Translations under genes and position numbers: made by a program | In this document: one piece after another, positions 51,537 through 60,047 of the stretch | Layout of the letters: each line of letters starts with the position of its first letter | Numbering within the stretch: position 1 is the first letter of the stretch | Assembly: GCF_023555495.1 (NCBI RefSeq) | Contig: NZ_JALCZO010000002.1 | Span: forward strand, 124,001-188,000 | Direction: 5' to 3' | From: Polaribacter sp. Z022 | GTDB lineage: Bacteria > Bacteroidota > Bacteroidia > Flavobacteriales > Flavobacteriaceae | Length of the DNA stretch: 64,000 nucleotides | The notes under the pieces: generated by a model | Database searches by the model: none | The model's input: only the letters and a program-made list of their open reading frames with translations | What the model was told of the DNA's origin: nothing

Positions 51537-52181
51537 TTACTGCTTTAATATTTTTTTTGTTAAGATTTTATCATCCTCTTTTATCCTTAAAAAATAAACT
51601 CCTTTAGGTAAATTACTCATATTAATAGTATAAGAATCATTTCCTGTAGAATTTAATTTTGCAAAAAATGAAGATCCTAATACATTGTAAATATTAACTT
51701 TAGAGTTGTTGCTTATGTTTTTTATAATTAAATGGTTTTTAACAGGGTTTGGTAATATCTGAACTCTTGCTTCTAAATCTTCTAAAGATAAACTAGATGT
51801 ATCATAGATTCTGATGTCATCAACATAAAAAATGCCATTTCCAAAGCCAGTTGCACCCTCATTTATCATATCAATTTTTAAAGTAGGTTCAACCATTTGA
51901 GAAGTTGTAGTAAAGTTATGTTTTAGTTCTATCCATTTGTTTTTTTCAAATTTTGTTAAATCCCAAGTTAATTCATGCAAATCATCAAATGTAGTTTTAA
52001 AACCTTTGAGAGATGAGTTGCCATCAATAAAAACACTTAAGTGAATACTATAATTTTTGTTAGCTTCTAAATTATATCTAGAACTTGGTGTTCCAGAATT
52101 TGATGTTATCGCATATTCGGTTTGAGCAAAACAAGTTGTAATTCCGAACACTAAAATGAGGATGTGTATGTATTTTTTCAT
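51537..52181 (-). CDS. Exported CBM-like protein with T9SS type A sorting domain
   Basis: A 214-residue protein with signal peptide (MKKYIHILILVFGITTCFAQ). Residues about 20-130 look like a beta-sandwich carbohydrate-binding module of the family 4/9-like kind: ANKNYSIHLSVFIDGNSS, EKNKWIELKHNFTT and the closing GIFYVDDIRIYD are the typical strands. The last 75 residues are a T9SS type A domain (ILPNPVKNHLIIKN, VNIYNVLGSSFFAK, NLPKGVYFLRIKEDDKILTKKI). The chosen ATG directly precedes the signal peptide. It starts 10 bases after the stop of the 1044-residue propeller enzyme, so both are co-transcribed; it may hold that enzyme or its substrate at the surface. Confidence 0.8.
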   Translation of the reverse strand: MKKYIHILILVFGITTCFAQTEYAITSNSGTPSSRYNLEANKNYSIHLSVFIDGNSSLKGFKTTFDDLHELTWDLTKFEKNKWIELKHNFTTTSQMVEPTLKIDMINEGATGFGNGIFYVDDIRIYDTSSLSLEDLEARVQILPNPVKNHLIIKNISNNSKVNIYNVLGSSFFAKLNSTGNDSYTINMSNLPKGVYFLRIKEDDKILTKKILKQ

Positions 52182-52191
52182 TTTCAATTTT

Positions 52192-55100
52192 TTAGTAATA
52201 GTCATTATTTAAAGTAATGTCAATAAACTTAAATCCACCCAAAGGAACTTCAATATCAATAGTACCAGAAGTAGCATAATTATCTGAAGGATTTAAAATA
52301 TCTTTTATAGAACTAACACTAATTTCACCAGAGTTGATAGTAACTTTAGCAGTTCCTCCTTTTGGATTTATGTAACCAGAATCAACCAAAGTCAAACGTA
52401 AATGTCTTTTATCTGTTTGACAAACTACCCAAGCAACATCACCAGAAACTTTAATAGGTAATAAATTGGCACTGTTTTCAATATCTGTTTTTATGGTTTG
52501 ATAATAACTACTGTCTGGATCAAATGAACTAGTTTGATTCGCATCAGAATAATATTTTGTTCCATCTGTAAAGTATTCTTTTAATTTACCATTGTAAAAA
52601 GGATGCATATAACTCACCATAGAATTTCTAAAAGCTGAGGTTCCTGTTGGTGTAATTAAAACCATTCCGTTTTTATATGGTGGAATAAAATTCAACCTTC
52701 TATCGTTTACACCTGCAGCATAACTAGAAAAATCATAGGGGGTATTTTGTGCTCCAGGAAAAGAACCACTCATTCTTCCGAAAACAAATTTTTCTTCACC
52801 AGCACTTTTATTAAAACCCGTTAAAAACTTAACTGAAGATGATTTGTTAATATAACGTTCATCAGGATTTATCATACTTAAATGAACAGGAGAAATACTT
52901 AATAATTGATTCCTTTTTGGTACATAAATAACTCCTTTTGCAACCATTTCTAAAACCATTTGCATCCATTCTGTTTCTAAAGTCTCAAAATTATTTAAAT
53001 GAGTTGCTCCATTTGCAAGAGAATAAATAGTATGTCTTAAATAATGATTGGCTGTTCTTGAATGCGAAAACTGACGTAATCTATCGTAAGAAGCATTATC
53101 AGGCACACTTCTAGAACCCCATTGATTTACAGAGCCACTCATCCAAACACCCATTCTTCCAGAAATACTTAACTCCATAGATTTGTCTTGAGTTTCTTCC
53201 ATAGTTGGTACAAAAACATCTGCAAATTCTCCTGATAATAATCTGCTCCATTCAGAAGTATGCACTGCACCTTGCCAAAAAACGTGTTTGTTTCTTAAAT
53301 GCATATTGGTGTTGGTGTTGTTTGTTTTGATATAATCTGATATTTTAAACATATAATCGTTTAAAAAACTTGCAAATTCTGCTCCTCTAGATTCAATTTC
53401 AGGATAAATAAAAATTTTCTTTTTGGTCAAATTTGTATTCATTATTTCTTCTAGAATAGAACGCTCAAAAGGAGCAGGGTCATTACCATGACCGCCCCAA
53501 AAAGAAACACCATTTGCATTTCTATTTAAAGCATCTATTCTTAAAAGTGATACATTTTGATAATCTTGACTACAATTAGTAATATCAGGCTCATTACAGT
53601 CTAAATACGTAAATCTACCATCTCTTTTATTTTGATATTCTACACTAGAAATATCTGAAGCTCTATCCCAATTTCTATATTTTTGATTGAATACATTTTC
53701 TAAAACCTTTGGTCCGTTTGTAGGATCAATGGCTTCAAAATTCGAAATGATAGTTTGCACACTTGCGCTTGTATTCTTTTTTAAACCTGTGGCAAAATAT
53801 ACATTATTTGGTGTTGAAGGAACTTCATAACTCGGTCTTGTAAAACCATTCAATTTGCTTTTTATGTTCGATACATTTGCTAATAAAGTTGTTATTTTTC
53901 CAGGAGGAACTAAATTTTGATATTCGGTTTCCCAATTAGAATCCATAGTATTGATAACATGAACAGCACTACCTCCAGATTGAGCTCCAGCTAACAATAT
54001 TTTTCCAGAAGAAGTATCTTTCCATAATCCGTTAAAAGAAAAGTTAGATTGAATTCTTCTGTGAGAAGTAAGCGTTGAATTTTGAATTAGAATATCAGAA
54101 CCAAATAGCGTTATGAATACTTTTCCAGCATTGGTGTCTACAACTTCAATTTGCGGAACTCTATAACCATTTACATTAGTGTAACCATTATTTTTTAAAT
54201 CTAATAACACTTTTTGAATGTCATCTCCATTTATAGTTGATGTAGAAGAGTAGTTATTAATATCTGGGTTAAAGGTAAAAGTACCAGAATCATTTCTTTG
54301 TGCACTATTACCCAATACAATTAACGGTTTATTGTTTGATGGATTTGTAACCAATTTCATATAGCCTACAGGTTTTGCAGTATTTAATTCAATACCTTCA
54401 TTTGTGTTGGCTCCAAAAATTTGAATTGGTAAATTTTCTAAAGGTTCAAATTGATAAAAAGTACCTTTAACTTGCATACTATTATTCGTTGCTAAAACTG
54501 CTAAATGATCATTATTTGCATCTTGAGGAATTGGTCTTAAAAAATTAGCTATATGTCTGTTAGCTTGAAATAAACCATAAGTTTTATCACCAAAAATTTT
54601 TGCGCTAGAATAATTATCAGAAACAATTTCTTTGTTAAAAGAACCATTTGCATTTAAATAGTAGAAGCTATTGTCAAAATTTCCGCAAGCAATGTATGGC
54701 GTTCCGTTTTTCTTAACCACACAAACAGCATACATTGGTGTTACTCCGCTAATTTGAGTAATGGCAGAAGTATCCCATTTTTTTGAACCATCAGCAGAAT
54801 CTAAACAATACAATTTACCATCTGCACTGGCTACTAATATTTCTTCATTACCATCATTATCTAAATCATAACAAAAAATATCATTATTACCAACGTGAGA
54901 ATCTTCTGAACTATTTCCTGCTTTTAAGCCTACATCCCAAAGAATATTTCCGTTAAAATCTAAAGCTAAAACTCTACCATCATAACTACTAGCAATGATA
55001 ATAGATTCGCCATTTCTCATAGCATTATTTACCTTAGAAATGGTGTAGGGAGTTACAAAACTTTGAATTGCAGAATTTGCATTGCTAAACTTTAAACTCT

Positions 55101-55326
55101 TGCTTCCTTTCGATTTTTTATCAGTAGTACTTTCCCAATTTTCTGTTTGGTTTGTCAACCATTTACTTGTTGTTCCATCAGCTTCAAATCCGTAATAAAA
55201 AGAATTTGTAATTAAGTTTCCTTTTGATTGTTTTGGATCAACTATTTCTTGAGAATTTAAAATTCCATTTATAAAAAGTAAAATTAAAAATGTATAAAAT
55301 TTACATCTTTTGAGATTCTTATGCAT
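52192..55326 (-). CDS. Large secreted beta-propeller enzyme, paralogue of 12634-15450 (GH150-like candidate)
   Basis: A 1044-residue exported protein (signal peptide about residues 1-25). Residues about 42-90 look like a binding-domain remnant (FYYGFEADGTTSKWL...GSKSLKFSNAN); 100-470 form a PQQ/FG-GAP-like propeller (GRVLALDFNGNILW, DLDNDGNEEILVASADGKLYCL). The rest is the same unusual module as in the paralogue: GGHGNDP (611-617), YPEIE (641-645), PTMEETQDKSM (707-717), GSVNQWGSRS (731-740), DNASYDRLRQF (743-753), ANGATHLNNF (771-780). Sulfated-galactan depolymerase activity is inferred as for the paralogue. No T9SS domain is present; the downstream partner has one. TATTTTTG (55355-55348, minus strand) may be its -7 element. 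Confidence 0.5.
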   Translation of the reverse strand: MHKNLKRCKFYTFLILLFINGILNSQEIVDPKQSKGNLITNSFYYGFEADGTTSKWLTNQTENWESTTDKKSKGSKSLKFSNANSAIQSFVTPYTISKVNNAMRNGESIIIASSYDGRVLALDFNGNILWDVGLKAGNSSEDSHVGNNDIFCYDLDNDGNEEILVASADGKLYCLDSADGSKKWDTSAITQISGVTPMYAVCVVKKNGTPYIACGNFDNSFYYLNANGSFNKEIVSDNYSSAKIFGDKTYGLFQANRHIANFLRPIPQDANNDHLAVLATNNSMQVKGTFYQFEPLENLPIQIFGANTNEGIELNTAKPVGYMKLVTNPSNNKPLIVLGNSAQRNDSGTFTFNPDINNYSSTSTINGDDIQKVLLDLKNNGYTNVNGYRVPQIEVVDTNAGKVFITLFGSDILIQNSTLTSHRRIQSNFSFNGLWKDTSSGKILLAGAQSGGSAVHVINTMDSNWETEYQNLVPPGKITTLLANVSNIKSKLNGFTRPSYEVPSTPNNVYFATGLKKNTSASVQTIISNFEAIDPTNGPKVLENVFNQKYRNWDRASDISSVEYQNKRDGRFTYLDCNEPDITNCSQDYQNVSLLRIDALNRNANGVSFWGGHGNDPAPFERSILEEIMNTNLTKKKIFIYPEIESRGAEFASFLNDYMFKISDYIKTNNTNTNMHLRNKHVFWQGAVHTSEWSRLLSGEFADVFVPTMEETQDKSMELSISGRMGVWMSGSVNQWGSRSVPDNASYDRLRQFSHSRTANHYLRHTIYSLANGATHLNNFETLETEWMQMVLEMVAKGVIYVPKRNQLLSISPVHLSMINPDERYINKSSSVKFLTGFNKSAGEEKFVFGRMSGSFPGAQNTPYDFSSYAAGVNDRRLNFIPPYKNGMVLITPTGTSAFRNSMVSYMHPFYNGKLKEYFTDGTKYYSDANQTSSFDPDSSYYQTIKTDIENSANLLPIKVSGDVAWVVCQTDKRHLRLTLVDSGYINPKGGTAKVTINSGEISVSSIKDILNPSDNYATSGTIDIEVPLGGFKFIDITLNNDYY

Positions 55327-55557
55327 AAGTTTAGTGTATAGTTACATCAAAAATAAATTCAAATTATATAAAAAAGGTGTTTGTCTGTTTAGAATTTGTA
55401 TCTATTGGTAAATTGAAGAGAAATATTTTAGCGAACACTTTTCTTTAACTAAGATTCATTAAATTTATATTTTTAATGTAACAAAATATAATTTTGAGAC
55501 ACTAATAATTGTCAACTATAATAATTAAGTTGATTTCAATAAATTGCTAGAAAAAAT

Positions 55558-57519
55558 ATGGAACACAACTCAACTTTCCCAATTAAAAAGAATGAATTAG
55601 ATATACTTCGTGATGAAGCTTCAGGATATTTAAAATCTGTTCAATGGGAGCAAAGTAATAGAGCTAAAAATAAAGACAAAGATGCAAAAGACGATTCTAT
55701 ATTATTGTATTTATCTAGAGCAAACTCTGGTTCTAATGTAGAAATAACTTCGGTTTCTAAAACAATATTGGCTTTAAAAAAGAGGTTGTTGCCAGACTCT
55801 ATTGCCATTCCTGTATATTTAAATCAAACTTTATATGCAGTTCAAGAAGGAATTACTTTAGGAATTTGGATAAAAGATAATTATTACGATTCATCTGGTT
55901 TATCCTCTTTAAACGAACGTAAATCTGCATTAGATTCTCAAGGAAAAAGAGAGTTTGAAAGTAAAATACAAACTGCAACTGCTTTTCAATTGTTTGCAAC
56001 ATCGTATAAAATTTTGCACGATTTAAAACCTCACGCTTCTGATGATTTATCAGTAATGAAACAGAAATTTGCAGGTATTCCAGAAGTTTCTTTGCTATCA
56101 CCTTTAAAAGGAATTGCATGTGCTTTGTTTTATTATGATAAATATTTAGGGCATCCAGAAATTATAAAATCAGACAAAGATGTTATCGATTTTACAGTTG
56201 TTTTTTATGAAGCCTTATTGGATGAAATTCAGCTTAGAAAAAGTAGTTTAGAGTATACAGAAACCATTGTAGATAGAACTTATAAATTAGAAAATTCTGA
56301 ATTTGCAGTCTCTGGATGGGAAAACGCATTTTCTGGAACTGCAAAAAGTGTTGAGTTTAATAAAATTCAGTTTGAACAAATTGTAGGAAATAAAGACGCA
56401 AAACATTTTGCAAGAAGATTAACAGAACGAATGTTAAGTTATGATTTTGATGCAAAGAAAAACCCATTTCAAGAATTAGGTGGTTTTATGCCTGTTTTTA
56501 TGGGATATGGAATTCCAGGAACAGGAAAATCGATGTTAATTGCAGCAATTGCAACACGTTTAAAAGAACACTCAGACAATTTAGACATTCCGTTTTTGTT
56601 TCATCCAATGCCAGATACTTTAATCTCTACTTTTCAAGGAGGTTCTGCAGAAAAAATGGTAGAATGGATGAAGCCAATGCAAGATCCTTCAAAATTAATT
56701 TTTGCACCCATAGATGATGCAGAAAACAATTTACAAGAAAGAACTGCACAAGGAGTTTCTGCAGGTGTAAAAGAAGTTATAGGTGTTTTCTTACGTTATA
56801 CAGAAGGCGCATATGCTGTAAATTATGGTAATTCATCAATTGGATTATTTACCAATTTACCAGAAATGTTAGACAAAGCTGTAATATCTAGAGTACAAGG
56901 AAGGTTTAAAATTGATGGAGCAAGAACAGAACATGATTTTTTAGACCAAGATTATATTTGGTGGAAAAAGTTCGAAAAAACAATGCCAGATTTTGTGAAC
57001 ATGCAAAACCCTTCAAATTATGAGTTTTTAAAAGACCAGGGATTAACAAAAAGTATGGGAGAAATCTTAAGTTCTATAGAAAAACCTACAGAAGCAAGAG
57101 TTTTAGAAGCTTATGATAAAGCAGAAAAGAATCATAGATCTAATGAGCATTTATTCTTTGCAATTTTATATAAAGAAATTCAGAAAATATTTCCATTCTT
57201 TTCATCTAGAGATGTACGAAACATTCAGTCTGCAATTTCATTGCGATTAACAGATTTTGATTTAGAACAAGATTGGTTTGAAAATCCAGAAATTTATTTC
57301 AAAAAAGATTATAAAACCAAGTTTAATATGTTGCAAGAATTAATGAAAGCAAACATGAAAGGTTTAAACTTTTCTGAAGTAAGAAGGCAAGAAGTTGTAC
57401 GTTATTTAGACAATGTTGCAACAATTGCAGATACAGATTTTAAACGTAAAGTAGATGCAAGAGTAAATCAAATGAATATAGATTTAGAAGCAAGAAGAAA
57501 CTTTGATAATGGAAATTAA
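55558..57519 (+). CDS. Classical AAA ATPase (Vps4/spastin/katanin-like core)
   Basis: A 653-residue cytosolic ATPase. Residues 1-300 are a helical N-domain of unknown family. The AAA core has Walker A GYGIPGTGKS (316-325), a pore-loop segment STFQGGSAEKMVEW (Phe359, where classical AAA proteins have S.YVGESEK), Walker B LIFAPIDDAEN with Asp386-Asp387 in place of Asp-Glu, and a second region of homology NLPEMLDKAVISRVQGRF with Arg445 and Arg449 as likely arginine fingers. These features fit a hexameric substrate-threading remodeller. It overlaps nudK by 11 bases. The 231 bases upstream contain no other gene. Confidence 0.88.
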   Translation: MEHNSTFPIKKNELDILRDEASGYLKSVQWEQSNRAKNKDKDAKDDSILLYLSRANSGSNVEITSVSKTILALKKRLLPDSIAIPVYLNQTLYAVQEGITLGIWIKDNYYDSSGLSSLNERKSALDSQGKREFESKIQTATAFQLFATSYKILHDLKPHASDDLSVMKQKFAGIPEVSLLSPLKGIACALFYYDKYLGHPEIIKSDKDVIDFTVVFYEALLDEIQLRKSSLEYTETIVDRTYKLENSEFAVSGWENAFSGTAKSVEFNKIQFEQIVGNKDAKHFARRLTERMLSYDFDAKKNPFQELGGFMPVFMGYGIPGTGKSMLIAAIATRLKEHSDNLDIPFLFHPMPDTLISTFQGGSAEKMVEWMKPMQDPSKLIFAPIDDAENNLQERTAQGVSAGVKEVIGVFLRYTEGAYAVNYGNSSIGLFTNLPEMLDKAVISRVQGRFKIDGARTEHDFLDQDYIWWKKFEKTMPDFVNMQNPSNYEFLKDQGLTKSMGEILSSIEKPTEARVLEAYDKAEKNHRSNEHLFFAILYKEIQKIFPFFSSRDVRNIQSAISLRLTDFDLEQDWFENPEIYFKKDYKTKFNMLQELMKANMKGLNFSEVRRQEVVRYLDNVATIADTDFKRKVDARVNQMNIDLEARRNFDNGN

Positions 57520-58096
57520 TAGAATTAAAAATGTTACCTCAAAAGTAATTTCGAATATTTGGGCAAAATTAGAGCAAGTTAGTTTCGATTTTACTTTTAA
57601 AAACGGAAAAACAGAACGTTTAACCCACGAAGTTTATGGTAGAAATGATGGAGTAGCTATTTTGTTATACAATCCTTCAACAAAAAAAGTTATACTTTCT
57701 AAACAATTTAGAATTCCTATGTATGTTGCTGGTGTAAAAGAAGGGTTTTCTATTGAAGTTTGTGGAGGTGCAATTGATAAAAATGAATCTCCAGAAACTA
57801 CTGTTATTAGAGAAACAAAAGAAGAAGTAGGTTACAATGTTAATGAGTTACAAAAAGTAACTACACTGTTTTTATCACCAGGATTAATGAAAGAACAAGT
57901 ACATTTATTTGTTGCAAAATATAATGATGATGATAAGGTTGAAAAAGGAGGAGGTTTAGAAGCAGAAAGTGAAGAAATTACAGTTTTAGAAACAGATTTT
58001 AACGATGCTTTGCATATGGTTAAAACTGAAGAAATTATAGACGCAAGAACTATTTTGTTATTGCAATATGCACAAATTAATCAATTGTTAGATTAA
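57509..58096 (+). CDS. nudK: Nudix hydrolase, NudK-like (GDP-mannose/sugar-nucleotide pyrophosphatase)
   Basis: A 195-residue enzyme. The Nudix box is present as GGAIDKNESPETTVIRETKE followed by EVG, with the spacing G-x5-E-x7-RE-x2-EE-x-G. The segments VYGRNDGVAILLYNPSTKKV, ILSKQFRIPMYVAGV and LFLSPGLMKEQVHLFVAKY match E. coli NudK closely as remembered. NudK splits GDP-mannose and related nucleoside diphosphate sugars. ATG at 57509 is preferred to an in-frame TTG at 57503. It overlaps the AAA gene by 11 bases and is followed after one base by the 411-residue gene, so it is firmly part of this operon. The link between a Nudix enzyme and the ATPase is unknown. Confidence 0.88.
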   Translation: MEINRIKNVTSKVISNIWAKLEQVSFDFTFKNGKTERLTHEVYGRNDGVAILLYNPSTKKVILSKQFRIPMYVAGVKEGFSIEVCGGAIDKNESPETTVIRETKEEVGYNVNELQKVTTLFLSPGLMKEQVHLFVAKYNDDDKVEKGGGLEAESEEITVLETDFNDALHMVKTEEIIDARTILLLQYAQINQLLD

Positions 58097-58097
58097 T

Positions 58098-59333
58098 ATG
58101 GATAAACTAATAAAAGCTAATTTATATAGAAGCGAATCAATTTCCATCAGCGGAAAATTGGTAGAACGTTATAATAAATGTTTAGTAAAGTTAGGTTTTA
58201 CAGAAACCAAACTAAAAAAGTTTACCATAGATGGTATTGGTTGGAGTCCTGAAATTGCAGAAGAAAAAGAAGAATCTTTTTACTTAAATAACGGAGAAGC
58301 AAATACGCATGCAATAATTATTACTCCCAAACAAAAGGGTTTACCTGTATACAATCCTTTTCATTCTTTTGATAAAGAATTAATGAAAGTAGTGTTTAAA
58401 AAACACGAAAAAACCATTAATGATATTACAAGAGATTCTGCAATTTGTATAGATTTTGACCAAAAAATTGATGTATTTTATGAACCTTTAGACGTTTTAA
58501 GGTATAAAGATATTGTTATTAAATTTCATTTAATAGACAATCTTAATAAAGCAAAAGAAGAACAGTTAAAATTAATTGATTCTTTTAATTATGAAAATAA
58601 TTTTATTGATGAAGAAATTCATAAACAACTTTTAATCTCTGCAAAAAAATATGGAGATTTAAGAGAAAGAAATTTAACGCTTGAAGAAATTAACTTTACA
58701 ACAGATTCCTTTTATACAAAAGCATTTGGGGGTGTTTTTTTACTCAGAGATTTAGCAATACCCATTTTAATATTTGAAGATGAAGAAACCTATAAAGAAG
58801 CAATAAAAGATACTACTTATGATGTTTTAATGTATCATATTTCTCATACAGAAATGATTGATAAACTTGTTAGTTATAATGTTTTAGAGTTAGAAATAGA
58901 AGAAGAAACAACTAAAAATAGATATCATAGAATTCAGAAATTTATGTTTTCTTCTTATTTAAAAGAAACAAGATATCCTATAAAAGAAATATTACAAGAT
59001 GGTATTTTGTTTAAAAGTTATTTAAATAAAGTAGATATTTCTACGAGAAAAAAAGTGATGAGTTTAGAACGATTTTTAGACAAACAAAAAGTATCTAAAA
59101 ATCTTAATCCTAAAGAAATTATAGAAGAAGAAATATACATAGCATTACACAAACCACACTCATCATTAAAACCAAATCATCAAGATTTAATATGGAGTTT
59201 GTTGGTAAACATTGTTCCAAAAGATGTGTTATTTATGTATTGGTATGATAAAGAACAGTTTTATCAATTATTTACAACACTAGAAGACTCTACTCAAGAT
59301 TGGGTAATTGAAACAATTTGTAACAATTTTTAG
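58098..59333 (+). CDS. Protein of unknown function (411 aa), AAA module
   Basis: A 411-residue soluble protein with no recognised domain. It has an alpha/beta N-terminal half (GIGWSPEIAEEKEESFYLNNGEANTHAIIITPKQKG) and a helical C-terminal half rich in Lys and Glu, including RYHRIQKFMFSSYLKETRYPI and LERFLDKQKVSKNLNPKEIIEEEIY. No signal peptide or membrane segment is seen. The start codon lies one base after the nudK stop codon. I cannot assign a function; the conserved-looking NPFHSFDKELMKVV and YWYDKEQFYQLFTTLEDSTQDWV would be good probes for homologues. Confidence 0.7.
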   Translation: MDKLIKANLYRSESISISGKLVERYNKCLVKLGFTETKLKKFTIDGIGWSPEIAEEKEESFYLNNGEANTHAIIITPKQKGLPVYNPFHSFDKELMKVVFKKHEKTINDITRDSAICIDFDQKIDVFYEPLDVLRYKDIVIKFHLIDNLNKAKEEQLKLIDSFNYENNFIDEEIHKQLLISAKKYGDLRERNLTLEEINFTTDSFYTKAFGGVFLLRDLAIPILIFEDEETYKEAIKDTTYDVLMYHISHTEMIDKLVSYNVLELEIEEETTKNRYHRIQKFMFSSYLKETRYPIKEILQDGILFKSYLNKVDISTRKKVMSLERFLDKQKVSKNLNPKEIIEEEIYIALHKPHSSLKPNHQDLIWSLLVNIVPKDVLFMYWYDKEQFYQLFTTLEDSTQDWVIETICNNF

Positions 59334-59374
59334 AAAAAATAGACTAATTTTATAAAGAAGTTTAATCAAATATT

Positions 59375-59887
59375 ATGACATTAGAAATTATCATATTTAT
59401 TGCAGCAATTTTATTAGGAATTGTAATTTATTGGAGAGAATCTCAAGGAAATAAAATCTATCGATTGTTTAATAAATTAATGAATTCTAAAGAATTACAA
59501 ATGATACCTACAGATAAAAAAGGTTTTGTTTTTAAGCAAAACTTCATCTTAAGATTGGTTTATATTTCTGTTTTTTTCTTAGTAGGAATTTTAATAACAC
59601 AATTTTTAATGCCTATAGGTATAGCTGCAGTTTCATTATTTGTATCAATGATTGTAGGTACATTAATAGGTACTTACATTGCTGGAGCTATTTTTAAATC
59701 GTCAGAAATAATAGAAGAACAAACAGAATCTATAGAAGAAAAATTTGAAGAAGTAATAGAAAAAGGAAAAGATTTTATAGAAGATTTTCAAACAAAAGAA
59801 GTAGAAGAGGTTAAATTGCCTAAAGAAAAATCAAAGGAAGAAACCAAAAGTGCTAGAGAAAGATTAAAAGATAAAGGATTATTATAA
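59375..59887 (+). CDS. Membrane protein with cytosolic coiled-coil tail (170 aa), AAA module
   Basis: A 170-residue protein with three predicted membrane helices: residues about 4-20 (IIIFIAAILLGIVIYW), 62-80 (LVYISVFFLVGILITQFLM) and 83-107 (IGIAAVSLFVSMIVGTLIGTYIAGAIF). The C-terminal 60 residues are highly charged and probably coiled coil (IIEEQTESIEEKFEEVIEKGKD, then KEKSKEETKSARERLKDKG), a likely contact for cytosolic partners. It is 41 bases after the 411-residue gene on the same strand. No family is recognised. Confidence 0.7.
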   Translation: MTLEIIIFIAAILLGIVIYWRESQGNKIYRLFNKLMNSKELQMIPTDKKGFVFKQNFILRLVYISVFFLVGILITQFLMPIGIAAVSLFVSMIVGTLIGTYIAGAIFKSSEIIEEQTESIEEKFEEVIEKGKDFIEDFQTKEVEEVKLPKEKSKEETKSARERLKDKGLL

Positions 59888-60009
59888 TAAAGTTGGAAGA
59901 AGAAAGTAGGAAAAAAAGATGTCCAAAAAGAAATATTTAATTAATTACCATTTAAATATTTAACAGTAAGAACTTCAAACTTTTAAAAATACAATGAAAA
60001 ATAGGTGTG

Positions 60010-60025
60010 ATTGGAAACTTCCAAT
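60010..60025. promoter_or_regulatory. 16-bp palindrome between the two membrane-protein genes of the AAA module
   Basis: ATTGGAA (60010-60016), AC, TTCCAAT (60019-60025): a perfect 7-bp-arm palindrome, 22 bases before the start of the next gene. It may be an operator or RNA hairpin. The surrounding 59888-60047 holds short repeated TTCAAAC-like words and no gene longer than 15 codons. Confidence 0.35.
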
Positions 60026-60047
60026 TTCATACTTCAAACCATAAACT

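Noticed and set aside
59995..60042. Fifteen-codon open frame before the last gene of the AAA module
   Set aside because: Too short, and it covers a palindrome and simple repeated words; no evidence that it is translated.
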